Positions 23,051 through 30,396 of a DNA stretch of 45,817 nucleotides are shown piece by piece. This DNA comes from Candidatus Nealsoniibacteriota bacterium. GTDB taxonomy: Bacteria; Patescibacteriota; Minisyncoccia; Minisyncoccales; GWA2-38-27. Both the position numbers and the translations under genes were made by a program. The first letter of the stretch is position 1. Each line of letters starts with the position of its first letter. Below the pieces are notes generated by a model, which saw only the letters and a list, made by a program, of their open reading frames with translations, did not search any database and was not told the origin of the DNA. The stretch is from positions 1 to 45,817 of the forward strand of contig JAUWYA010000004.1 of NCBI GenBank assembly GCA_030616085.1, given 5' to 3'.

Positions 23051-23463
23051 TGTTTTAGAAAATCATCAATGAGGCTAAATGCTTCATCCAAATCATTATA
23101 CTCTTTAAATATTATGTTCTTATCTCCTTTCATCATAGCAGATATTTTCTTTCCGTCTTCTAGTTTCCTGCAAAGACACAAAATTCTTTTCCCCCATTCT
23201 TCAGCTTTTGCTATTTCATAACCAACACCAAGAGAAGGGGTTGATATTTCTGCGATAAAAACATCTGCTTCTCTAAGCCAAGACAGATCCCTTTCATAAA
23301 TTTCTTCTTCAGATATATTCTTCTCATCCAAATCAGTTAAATTCCCATCTCCAATATGTTCGGTTAAAACCTGTCCGTATTTCTTAAGATATTCAATTAT
23401 TTTAAAATAGGCGTTTTGATCTCCTCTGCCAGCGCGAATTGATCCTGCAAAATATATTTTCAT
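23047..23463 (-). CDS. DNPH1-like 2'-deoxynucleoside 5'-monophosphate N-glycosidase
   Basis: The 138-aa protein belongs to the nucleoside 2-deoxyribosyltransferase superfamily. It is strikingly like animal DNPH1/Rcl: FAGSIRAGRGDQNAYFKIIE, GQVLTEHIGD, ERDLSWLREADVFIAEIS and TPSLGVGYEIAKA align over the whole length. The Glu of GVGYE (E83) should be the nucleophile and D59 the general acid/base. DNPH1 hydrolyses deoxynucleoside monophosphates to a free base and deoxyribose 5-phosphate, including 5-hydroxymethyl-dUMP. Coupling with a NUDIX gene suggests removal of modified nucleotides or base salvage. Confidence 0.85.
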   Translation of the reverse strand: MKIYFAGSIRAGRGDQNAYFKIIEYLKKYGQVLTEHIGDGNLTDLDEKNISEEEIYERDLSWLREADVFIAEISTPSLGVGYEIAKAEEWGKRILCLCRKLEDGKKISAMMKGDKNIIFKEYNDLDEAFSLIDDFLKQ

Positions 23464-23519
23464 GTTATTGTTTAGGAGTTAGAATTATCCAACATCTGAA
23501 GTTGCAAATATACAACATC

Positions 23520-23683
23520 TGCGGCGGGAGTAGGATTCGAAGAGTTGCCCGAAGGCATTGCCTCCTCCCCCGCCAAGGCGGGGTCGTCGCAATTCGGGGA
23601 GTAGGTTCTCAACATATTCCCCAAAAGCAATCTTAAACTTCTAAAGAAGTTTGCGTTTGCTTGCGGCGGGAGTAGGATTCGAA
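23520..23683 (-). repeat. Direct repeat of a tRNA-Ser 3' end
   Basis: The 22-bp TGCGGCGGGAGTAGGATTCG-AA, which is the acceptor/T-loop 3' end of tRNA-Ser(TGA), occurs at 23520-23541 without the rest of a tRNA and again at 23662-23683 in the intact gene. The 120 bp between hold a GC-rich hairpin (CCCCGCC/GGCGGGG around 23569-23584) and no gene. Confidence 0.75.
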
Positions 23684-23748
23684 CCTACGGTACCTTGCGG
23701 TACAACTGTTTTCAAGACAGCCCCATTCGTCCGCTCTGGCATCCCGCC
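23664..23748 (-). tRNA. tRNA-Ser(TGA)
   Basis: Acceptor GGCGGGA/TCCCGCC, G73, anticodon loop CTTGAAA (anticodon TGA) and a long variable arm. No encoded CCA. It decodes UCN codons. It lies 5 nt downstream of tRNA-Ser(GCT) in the same direction. Confidence 0.96.
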
Positions 23749-23753
23749 TTATG

Positions 23754-23844
23754 CGGAGAGGGAGGGATTCGAACCCTCGATAAGGCTATTATACCCTATA
23801 AAAGTTTAGCAAACTTTCCCTTTCAACCACTCAGGCACCTCTCC
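23754..23844 (-). tRNA. tRNA-Ser(GCT)
   Basis: Acceptor GGAGAGG/CCTCTCC, G73, anticodon arm AAAGT-TTGCTAA-ACTTT (anticodon GCT) and a long AT-rich variable arm. No encoded CCA. It decodes AGC/AGU. Confidence 0.95.
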
Positions 23845-23861
23845 TTAGTCTATATACTAAC

Positions 23862-24878
23862 CTAATTTTTCAATCTTTTCAAGTGTTTAGAATTATGAGA
23901 GCTAAAAATTTTAAAATATTTCTGCATATCGCTTATACTGTCTAAACGGATATCTTCTTTAGTTTTTACAAATCTAGGATTTAATCCGTTATATTTTAAA
24001 ATATCGAATACGGATTTACGCAAAGGATAAGAATGACTTGTAAAAGAAAGTTTTTTATAACCATAAAACCTACCATTTACTTTATAACGATGGGTAAATA
24101 CACATCCATCAGTATCAACAAGACCACGCACACAAGCAATAGAATATTGCCTATCTTTTTTAACCCAGTCAGGGATATCCACCTGTTGCTTGACTTTGTT
24201 GCCTTGCTTAAGACCAAGTTTTTCTGTACAGAAACGAATTAACTCGGTTCTGGAAACATTATAACTAATTGCTTTAGAATCTTTTTTATAATGAACGCCA
24301 ATATAAACATTAAATAATTTTTTTATCAACTTAATCACAAAATCACCATATTCTTTATCATCTTCAGAATGAAGAGTTACTGAAATCTGTTTCTTGCCAA
24401 TACTCCCATCACCTAATATAATTCCTACAAATTCAGCAAGCTTTTCTGAAAAATCAGGCTTCTTAATCGGCTTAACAGCGCTGATGATATTTGATTTATA
24501 CTTGCCCTCTCTTTCCCACCATTCATACCATTTTTTCTTCCGATATTCTGGATCGCCAAAATATCTCCCGTATTTTTTATAAACAGCTAAAGCTCCTTTC
24601 TTCGAGCCCTTATAAGCATACCAAAAAGGTTCTTTAGTCTTTATATCTTTTGGTATTTTAACTTTTGCAACCTTTGATATTCTTTTTACTGCATCAAGAG
24701 GCATTGAATATTCCTCTCTCCTCCAATCATTTAATGTTCTTTTATGTACTTCTAATTTATTTGCAAATGACGCCCACGAAAGATTTAAATTTTTTACTGC
24801 TTTAAATAAAAAACGTTGCTGCTTAGTAGGAGGAAAAATAATTCTTTTGCTATAATTTCTCTTTAACGATTCAGCCAT
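23862..24878 (-). CDS. Free-standing LAGLIDADG endonuclease with N-terminal HTH
   Basis: This 338-aa protein has two LAGLIDADG motifs, LAEFVGIILGDGSIG (residues 147-161) and IACVRGLVDTDGCVF (247-261). The catalytic acids are D157 and D257, so it is a monomeric homing-type nuclease. Residues 33-70 (LSWASFANKLEVHKRTLNDW...) form a helix-turn-helix. It is encoded as an independent gene, not inside a visible intron or intein, and sits between tRNA-Ser(GCT) and tRNA-Arg. The natural target is unknown; DNA cleavage at a nearby tRNA or another conserved gene is an inference. The frame is full-length with no sign of decay. Confidence 0.9.
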   Translation of the reverse strand: MAESLKRNYSKRIIFPPTKQQRFLFKAVKNLNLSWASFANKLEVHKRTLNDWRREEYSMPLDAVKRISKVAKVKIPKDIKTKEPFWYAYKGSKKGALAVYKKYGRYFGDPEYRKKKWYEWWEREGKYKSNIISAVKPIKKPDFSEKLAEFVGIILGDGSIGKKQISVTLHSEDDKEYGDFVIKLIKKLFNVYIGVHYKKDSKAISYNVSRTELIRFCTEKLGLKQGNKVKQQVDIPDWVKKDRQYSIACVRGLVDTDGCVFTHRYKVNGRFYGYKKLSFTSHSYPLRKSVFDILKYNGLNPRFVKTKEDIRLDSISDMQKYFKIFSSHNSKHLKRLKN

Positions 24879-24913
24879 TATTCCATTTTACCATTATTTT
24901 TAAGTCTAGCCAA

Positions 24914-24940
24914 TTGATTTTTAAAGAATTTTGTGATAAA
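24914..24940 (+). promoter_or_regulatory. Putative tRNA-Arg/recG promoter
   Basis: TTGATT about 16 nt before ATAAAT (with a TGTG extension) stands 15 nt upstream of tRNA-Arg. The match is moderate. Confidence 0.4.
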
Positions 24941-24954
24941 TTGAAAAAGTAAAT

Positions 24955-25027
24955 GCGCCTGTAGCTCAGTGGATAGAGCGCTTGGTTGCGGACCAAGAGG
25001 TCGTAGGTTCGACTCCTACTAGGCGCG
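24955..25027 (+). tRNA. tRNA-Arg(GCG)
   Basis: Acceptor GCGCCTG/TAGGCGC, G73, D-loop with A20 (GTGGATA, an arginine identity base) and anticodon arm CTTGG-TTGCGGA-CCAAG (anticodon GCG). No encoded CCA. Most bacteria read CGN codons with an ACG anticodon edited to ICG, so a GCG anticodon is unusual. The recG ATG starts 3 nt after G73. Confidence 0.95.
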
Positions 25028-25029
25028 CA

Positions 25030-27147
25030 ATGAATCTCTCTACTCCAATTGAAGATATTCCCCGCATTGGGCCGGTTTATCAAAAGAAATTAAAAAGGTT
25101 GGGAATTAAAACAGTTCAGGACTTGTTTTTTCATTTTCCTCGCAGGTACGAGGATTTTTCTAATTTAATCCCTATTTCAAAAGTAAAGATAAATGAAATT
25201 TGTACAGTTTACGGAAAGATTCTTGGAATTGAAACTAAAAGAACCTGGAAAAGAAAAATGTTTCTGACTGAAGCAGTTATTGAAGATAAAACAGGGGCAA
25301 TAAAAGCAACCTGGTTTAATCAGCCATATCTGACAAAAACCTTGAGAAAAGAAGACAATGTTTTTCTTTCAGGAAAAGTGACGATATCAAAAAACGGGAT
25401 ATATCTATCAAACCCTATTTATGAAAGAGGAGATTTATCATCTGATTTAACCCACACTGGCCGGCTCATTCCTGTTTACCCGGAAACTGCCGGCTTGTCT
25501 TCAAGATGGATTAGATATATTTTAAAACCTTTATTAACTGATCTTGAAGATCAAATTGATGAAACCCTGCCTAAAGAAATAATAAAAGAATATAAGCTTA
25601 TGCCTGTTAAGAAAGCTCTTTGGGAGATTCATTTTCCAAGCTCTGTGGAATTATCGCAAAAAGCCCAGCACAGGTTTTCTTTTGAAGAGCTCTTCTATAT
25701 CCAGCTCTTTGTTTTAAGAGAAAGAAACCGCCTTAACAAGGAAAAATCAGTTTCTCTTCCAATCAAATTAGAAACAATTCAGAATCTTGTTAAATCATTA
25801 TCATTTAAATTAACTGACGCGCAGAAAAAATCCGCCTGGCAGATTTTAAAGGATTTGGAAAGACCAAGACCAATGAACCGTCTTCTTGAAGGAGATGTTG
25901 GCTCTGGGAAAACTGTTGTCGCTGCAATGGCTGTTTTAAATACTGTTAAACAAGGATATCAAGCTGCTTTTATGGTTCCTACTGAAATTTTATCTAAGCA
26001 GCATTTTCAAGAAATGGCCAAACTGCTTCAAGATTTTAAAGTTAATATTGGATTATTAACTGGAAAGCAGGACCAGTTCCGTTCAAAGAAATTAAAAAAC
26101 CAAATAATAGAGATCTCAAGAAAAAAACTTCTTGAAAAAATCGCAGATGGTGAAATGGACATTCTAATTGGAACTCATGCCTTAATTCAAGACAAAGTAA
26201 AGTTTGGAAAACTTGGCTTAGTTATTTTAGATGAACAGCATCGTTTCGGCGTAGAGCAACGCGCTAAGCTCTGCCGCAAACAAGATATTGTTCCCCATCT
26301 TCTCTCTATGACTGCTACTCCTATTCCTCGCACCTTAGCTTTAACTGTTTACGGCGACCTGGATCTCTCTCTGATTGACGAACTTCCAAAAGGAAGAAAG
26401 AAAATAATTACTCAAGTAATTAAGCCTGAAGAAAGAAAGAAAACCTATGACTTTATTGGAAAAGAAGTAAAAAAAGGAAGGCAGGTTTTTGTAATCTGCC
26501 CGAGAATAGAAAAAACCAATGACAATGAACAATTATCAGAAGCCCAGATGAGCTGGGCTAAAGTAAAAGCAGTGGAAGAAGAATATGAAAAGCTTTCAAA
26601 AGAAATCTTTCCTGATTTAAATATAGGGATGCTCCATGGAAAGATGGCAACAAAAGAAAAAGAGAATATAATGAAGGGCTTCAAAAGCAAAAAGACTGAC
26701 ATCTTAGTCTCAACTTCTGTTATTGAGGTAGGCATTGATATTCCTAATGCAACAGTAATGATGATTGAAGGAGCAGAACGTTTTGGCCTGGCTCAGCTTC
26801 ACCAATTCAGAGGAAGAGTGGGCAGAGCAAACTATCAGTCTTACTGCTTATTATTCACTGATTCGCATGCTAAGAAAACTCATCAGCGATTAAAAGCTTT
26901 AATCAGTTCTGAAGATGGGTTTGCTTTAGCTGAAAAAGATTTGGAAATCAGAGGACCTGGCGACTTTAAAGGAACCAGGCAATGGGGAATCCCTGATCTA
27001 ATGATGAATTCTTTAAAAAACATATCTTTGGTTGAAAAAACCAGAGAATCAGCAAAACAAATTTTAATTCAAGACCCTCAATTAAAAAACTTTCCTCAAT
27101 TAAGAGCAAAGCTTAGCCAGTTCCGTGAACGCATCCACTTAGAATAA
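25030..27147 (+). CDS. recG: ATP-dependent DNA helicase RecG
   Basis: RecG remodels stalled replication forks and Holliday junctions. The 705-aa protein has the wedge (OB) domain at residues 1-220 (IPRIGPVYQKKLKRLGIKTV). Superfamily 2 motifs follow: LLEGDVGSGKTVVAA (Walker A), VILDEQHRFGVEQR (DEQH box), LLSMTATPIPRTLALT, VSTSVIEVGIDIPNA and FRGRVGRANYQSYC. The length is normal. The ATG at 25030 is just 2 nt after the mature 3' end of tRNA-Arg, so the shared transcript would yield an almost leaderless recG mRNA after tRNA processing. Confidence 0.96.
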   Translation: MNLSTPIEDIPRIGPVYQKKLKRLGIKTVQDLFFHFPRRYEDFSNLIPISKVKINEICTVYGKILGIETKRTWKRKMFLTEAVIEDKTGAIKATWFNQPYLTKTLRKEDNVFLSGKVTISKNGIYLSNPIYERGDLSSDLTHTGRLIPVYPETAGLSSRWIRYILKPLLTDLEDQIDETLPKEIIKEYKLMPVKKALWEIHFPSSVELSQKAQHRFSFEELFYIQLFVLRERNRLNKEKSVSLPIKLETIQNLVKSLSFKLTDAQKKSAWQILKDLERPRPMNRLLEGDVGSGKTVVAAMAVLNTVKQGYQAAFMVPTEILSKQHFQEMAKLLQDFKVNIGLLTGKQDQFRSKKLKNQIIEISRKKLLEKIADGEMDILIGTHALIQDKVKFGKLGLVILDEQHRFGVEQRAKLCRKQDIVPHLLSMTATPIPRTLALTVYGDLDLSLIDELPKGRKKIITQVIKPEERKKTYDFIGKEVKKGRQVFVICPRIEKTNDNEQLSEAQMSWAKVKAVEEEYEKLSKEIFPDLNIGMLHGKMATKEKENIMKGFKSKKTDILVSTSVIEVGIDIPNATVMMIEGAERFGLAQLHQFRGRVGRANYQSYCLLFTDSHAKKTHQRLKALISSEDGFALAEKDLEIRGPGDFKGTRQWGIPDLMMNSLKNISLVEKTRESAKQILIQDPQLKNFPQLRAKLSQFRERIHLE

Positions 27148-27162
27148 ACAACGATATAAATA

Positions 27163-27185
27163 TTGTCGGTATCGAATACCGACAG
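27163..27185. repeat. GTCGGTATCG(A)ATACCGAC palindrome, copy 2
   Basis: Core at 27165-27183 with 8-bp perfect arms and CGA in the centre, between the convergent ends of recG and the nucleotidyltransferase gene. Confidence 0.8.
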
Positions 27186-27200
27186 AGTAAAATAATAAAA

Positions 27201-27737
27201 CTACTGAATTTCTTCTAATATTTTAATAGTTGATTGCTTTTCTGCCCATTTTTTAATATATTCTAAATCAACTTTTGAAGTTTTTAAAATTGATTTAGCA
27301 TCTTCTAATCCACGGTGGGACTGCGTTTCTTTATATGCCAAGAGTTTAGTCAAAATTAGATCTTCGGGTGAGATAATAAAAATTTCTTGACCAAATATTT
27401 TTTCCTTTAATTTTCTTTTAAACTCTGAAGCGCCGAAAAGGTCTTTTTTAAGAAGCCAAAAATCTATTTTTAAACCGCTTTTATGATGAACGGCATTAAA
27501 GGTAAATCTTGTTTTAATTGCATCTTCTGTTGCTTCTGAAGAGATATAAAAGTCTTTTTTAAAAAGATTAACTATTTTCTCTTTGTCTTCTTTCTTAGCC
27601 TCTATGACTATATCAATATCATGGGTGGTCCTTGGAAAACCCCAATAGCTCACAGCTATTCCTCCAGTTAGCATATAGGTAATTTCTCCTTTCTCTAATC
27701 TATTTATTACTATTTTTAAAAGGGAAACTAAATCCAT
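27201..27737 (-). CDS. Nucleotidyltransferase of the AbiEii/DUF6036-like group
   Basis: This 178-aa protein has the minimal nucleotidyltransferase signature, with YMLTGGIAVSYWGFPRTTHD giving GG and the paired aspartates DIDIVI, and a third acid in GLKIDFWLL. Family relatives include AbiEii-type toxins that transfer nucleotides to tRNA, and housekeeping-like uncharacterised enzymes. A C-terminal helical region (ISPEDLILTKLLAYKETQSHRGLEDAKSI, in two parts) is common to these. It overlaps the upstream small gene by 38 nt, as in two-gene toxin-antitoxin modules. A toxin role is plausible but unproven. Confidence 0.78.
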   Translation of the reverse strand: MDLVSLLKIVINRLEKGEITYMLTGGIAVSYWGFPRTTHDIDIVIEAKKEDKEKIVNLFKKDFYISSEATEDAIKTRFTFNAVHHKSGLKIDFWLLKKDLFGASEFKRKLKEKIFGQEIFIISPEDLILTKLLAYKETQSHRGLEDAKSILKTSKVDLEYIKKWAEKQSTIKILEEIQ

Positions 27738-27918
27738 ATATTCTTTCCTGAAGACGTGCTTTTAAATCTTCAGAAGAAATATTAGGGCTTTGATTTTTTA
27801 TTCCTTGTTTGGCCATTTTTAAACTAAATTCTCTTAGTTCCATAGCAATCTTTAACCGTTCTTCACCGCTTTTTTTTTGCATTATTTCAATATATTTTTC
27901 TTCAGTTTTATCACTCAT
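27700..27918 (-). CDS. Small helical partner of the nucleotidyltransferase, possible antitoxin
   Basis: The 72-aa protein is charged and mostly helical (KKSGEERLKIAMELREFSLK), with a C-terminal SPNISSEDLKARLQERIYG. This layout, small helical protein ending in a SxEELxxRLxxRxYG-like segment before a nucleotidyltransferase gene, is seen in Rv0078B-type or similar antitoxins. Its 3' end overlaps the nucleotidyltransferase by 38 nt, suggesting coupled translation. No DNA-binding motif is obvious. Confidence 0.6.
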   Translation of the reverse strand: MSDKTEEKYIEIMQKKSGEERLKIAMELREFSLKMAKQGIKNQSPNISSEDLKARLQERIYGFSFPFKNSNK

Positions 27919-27997
27919 TTTTATTTTAAGAAGTTTAGTTCTTTGCTTATTTTAACATCTCTAGAATGAAGATCAAGTAAATAAAAGTAGACCTGAT

Positions 27998-29563
27998 TTA
28001 CTTTCTAACCTTCTCAGTAACCCAAAAGCCCATATATTTTCCCAGCATCCAGCGGGTCTGAGCATCAAGAGCAGGGAGAGCGCCAAAAAATATCATCATA
28101 AATGGAAATAAAAGCCAGCCGAAAATAAAGATTAAATGTTTGTATTTGCCGTATTTTGGGGGTTTGGGAGGAAGCAAAAGAAAACTCAAATAAATAGAAC
28201 TTACCAAGCCAATCATAGCTAAAGTCATAACTCGGCTGATTATCTTTGGCAGATTATATGAAATTATGGTCTGAGAGAAATCGGGTCCTCCTAAAGCTAA
28301 AGGAAGCCAGCCCAATAAGAAAATCATAATGCTGGCAGTTGCCCAGGAAAAATGTCCTTCAACCAGCTCAATCCCTAAAGAGAGCTTTTTCAGAAAAGGG
28401 ATTTTTTTATTCTTATAAAATCCAAAAAGGAAATAAGCAATATCTCCTACTCCATAAGCCCATCTTCTTTGCTGTTTAAAGATGTTAATCAAAGTTCTGA
28501 AAAAACTTTTTGCTACATTAGCATCCATAGAAACTGGATAATACAGAGGCTGAACATGATAATCTCCATCATATTTCAAAAAGCACTGCCAAAAGATTCT
28601 TGAATCATCTGAAACAACGTTTGTTTGTTTAAAACCAACATCATTCAGCGCCTGAAAACTCATTGAATGAGAGGAAAAAGTTACCAATTTCTCTGCTCTT
28701 TCCTGATTCATAGCATGCCAAAAAGTTGAAGAAAAAGAAAAAACCCTGGAAATTGCCGGAGCCTGCCAGATATTGTTGATAAAAAGAGGAACAGGCTGAA
28801 AACTGGTTCTTGTTGGTTTTTCTGAAACAAGGTAATGATACGTCAAACAGCTAAAATATTTTGGGAACACGCAAGTATCAACATCAAAAGAAGAAAAAAC
28901 TATATTCTCATAAGCAATACCCAAAGGATCAATAATTTTCTCTTTTGCTTTTTTGGCTGCCCAAGTTTCATTAGACCCCTTGCCTGGAATTTCGCCTGGC
29001 AAATTATCAGGATGCCAGGTTATTAAGAATTTAAAAAACTTTGAGCTGAATTCTTCTTTAATTTGTTCTGCTATGACCTGGGTGGAATCCTTAAATTTCT
29101 CTTCACAAGCCAAAACAACAATCATTTTATCATTTGGATAATCTGTATTCTCTAAACTCTTAAAACCGTCTCTAACAATCTCTAATGACTCTTTAGTCAT
29201 TGGAATAATAATTAAATGATAGAGGTGTTTCCAGCTCGACAATTCATTAAGTTTTTCCATCCAATCGGTCTTTTCATGTTCTGCCATCTTCTTATATCCT
29301 GACCAGAGATGTAAAGAAAAATAAATGGTTCGGAGAAACCAAAAAATCACAAAGATTATAATAAAGACAGCAATCCAAATAGGCTTCCACCAGGAAAGAA
29401 AAACAACTGAAAACAAAAGTCCCCAAGACAAAACTCCTGGGAAAACTTCAAATAATCTAAAAAGAAATCTCTCTTTCAGGTTTTTCAAATCTTTTGCTCT
29501 GGCAACTCTAAGATAATAATCTTGTTCCACCCCGTTAGAAATACTCCTATTTTCTTGATTCAT
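27998..29563 (-). CDS. Family 2 membrane glycosyltransferase
   Basis: The protein (521 aa from this ATG) has two N-terminal TM helices (residues 40-85) and a GT-A domain. Motifs are IIIPMTKESLEIVRDGF, then VFSSFDVDTCVF (DxD-like), SDDSRIFWQCFL (acidic acceptor motif) and FKQQRRWAYG (QxxRW). Four further TM helices follow. QxxRW is typical of processive synthases such as cellulose or hyaluronan synthases; the polymer is unknown. The start region is invaded by an 82-bp element. The first 11 residues (MNQENRSISNG) come from it, and a GTG at 29530, rebuilt from the target duplication, would give the ancestral-like MEQDYYLRV start. Confidence 0.88.
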   Translation of the reverse strand: MNQENRSISNGVEQDYYLRVARAKDLKNLKERFLFRLFEVFPGVLSWGLLFSVVFLSWWKPIWIAVFIIIFVIFWFLRTIYFSLHLWSGYKKMAEHEKTDWMEKLNELSSWKHLYHLIIIPMTKESLEIVRDGFKSLENTDYPNDKMIVVLACEEKFKDSTQVIAEQIKEEFSSKFFKFLITWHPDNLPGEIPGKGSNETWAAKKAKEKIIDPLGIAYENIVFSSFDVDTCVFPKYFSCLTYHYLVSEKPTRTSFQPVPLFINNIWQAPAISRVFSFSSTFWHAMNQERAEKLVTFSSHSMSFQALNDVGFKQTNVVSDDSRIFWQCFLKYDGDYHVQPLYYPVSMDANVAKSFFRTLINIFKQQRRWAYGVGDIAYFLFGFYKNKKIPFLKKLSLGIELVEGHFSWATASIMIFLLGWLPLALGGPDFSQTIISYNLPKIISRVMTLAMIGLVSSIYLSFLLLPPKPPKYGKYKHLIFIFGWLLFPFMMIFFGALPALDAQTRWMLGKYMGFWVTEKVRK

Positions 29564-29611
29564 AATTTTAACATCAGCTAAAACCCCATTATTTCATAAT
29601 TTCTAACGGGG
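29530..29611. mobile_element. 82-bp CCCCGTTAGA element on the glycosyltransferase start codon
   Basis: Arms CCCCGTTAGAAAT (29530-29542) and ATTTCTAACGGGG (29599-29611) are perfect inverted repeats. TTCCA flanks both sides (29525-29529 and 29612-29616), a 5-bp target duplication. On the gene strand the duplicated TGGAA belongs to ATG-GAA, the ancestral start. The interior supplies an alternative in-frame ATG at 29563. Confidence 0.75.
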
Positions 29612-29644
29612 TTCCATATATTTTTATATAATAGCACTTTTTTA

Positions 29645-29682
29645 AAGAAAAAAAAGGGGCGGTTTCTTGTAAGAAATCGCCC
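29645..29682 (-). terminator. Rho-independent terminator of the secreted basic protein gene
   Basis: On the minus strand GGGCGATTTCTT-ACA-AGAAACCGCCC is followed by nine T. A second hairpin without a T tract (CCCTGCAGAT...ATCTGCTGGG, near 29692-29718) lies between it and the stop codon. Confidence 0.88.
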
Positions 29683-29731
29683 TTATCGCCACCCTGCAGA
29701 TTTTGTTATCTGCTGGGTATTGCAATATTAT

Positions 29732-30232
29732 TTATTTCTTAGCTTTTTCAAGCTCTTGCTGGAGTTTTAGTTTTTCTAGCTCCAACTCAAGGATTTGTAT
29801 CTGTTGCTGAAGTTCCTGGCTTTTCTGCGTTTGTGTCATTTGTGTCATTTGTGTTTTCTTTGGCTTTGTCTTGATTATTCGTCGTATCGGAACAACCGTG
29901 TTACTTCGACCTCTGATGATTCGATGCTGCCCGTATCTGGGCGCCTGTCCTCTTCTAATTATGTCTAAAGCTTGATTGTCCATCGATATCCGATGATCAA
30001 CCAGTTTATTGCCTACTAATATCTGGTTTAGTAAGCTGCCGCCAATCATTATTTTCCCGAACGTACTGTCACTTCCATGGCCGCATCTGACTCCAAACAT
30101 CCGGCCAATATGTCTATGGCCAAAGCCATGACGGACATAACGATCAGGATTATAGAGATATGCAAATTGAGCCTCAGCCGAACTACTTACCAAAACTACT
30201 ACCACTGCAATTGTCATCATTAAACGTTTCAT
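29732..30232 (-). CDS. Secreted basic protein with C-terminal coiled coil
   Basis: This 166-aa protein has a signal peptide (MKRLMMTIAVVVVLVSSSAEA) with a likely cut after AEA or AQ. A His/Gly/Arg-rich middle (YVRHGFGHRHIGRMFGVRCG) and a Gln/Glu/Lys coiled coil (LQQQIQILELELEKLKLQQE) follow. I do not recognise a family. It has a strong Shine-Dalgarno (AGGAGC, 6 nt before ATG), a near-consensus promoter and its own terminator, unlike most genes here. It is transcribed divergently from the alpha/beta hydrolase gene. Confidence 0.7.
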   Translation of the reverse strand: MKRLMMTIAVVVVLVSSSAEAQFAYLYNPDRYVRHGFGHRHIGRMFGVRCGHGSDSTFGKIMIGGSLLNQILVGNKLVDHRISMDNQALDIIRRGQAPRYGQHRIIRGRSNTVVPIRRIIKTKPKKTQMTQMTQTQKSQELQQQIQILELELEKLKLQQELEKAKK

Positions 30233-30286
30233 TTTTCTGCTCCTTAAAAAAGGTTAAAATAATATTGTAATGTACTAACTACCTAC

Positions 30287-30314
30287 ATTATAGCAAACCA
30301 GTAGAATTTGTCAA
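30287..30314 (-). promoter_or_regulatory. Consensus promoter of the secreted basic protein gene
   Basis: TTGACA (30314-30309), 16-bp spacer, TATAAT (30292-30287) on the minus strand. The -35 box is 6 bp from the -35 of the divergent hydrolase promoter, so one regulator or one supercoiling domain could affect both. Confidence 0.85.
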
Positions 30315-30320
30315 GTAGTA

Positions 30321-30349
30321 TTGACATATTTAGGTAATAGGCGTATAAT
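30321..30349 (+). promoter_or_regulatory. Consensus promoter of the alpha/beta hydrolase gene
   Basis: TTGACA (30321-30326), exactly 17 bp, TATAAT (30344-30349). This is a perfect match to the sigma-70-type consensus, about 40 nt before the start codon. Confidence 0.9.
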
Positions 30350-30396
30350 ATAAACAGTAAATTAAAAAATGAACATTGCTTGAAAGGAGCTTAGAG

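Noticed and set aside
23569-23600. GC-rich hairpin between tRNA end repeats as a riboswitch or terminator
   Set aside because: No T tract, no adjacent gene start, and similar GC-rich pieces occur inside hsp20 and pilD, so it is treated as repeat debris.
24982-25029. RecG start at 24982, adding 16 residues
   Set aside because: The extension is encoded by tRNA-Arg; IPRIGPVYQKKL normally stands near the N-terminus of RecG.
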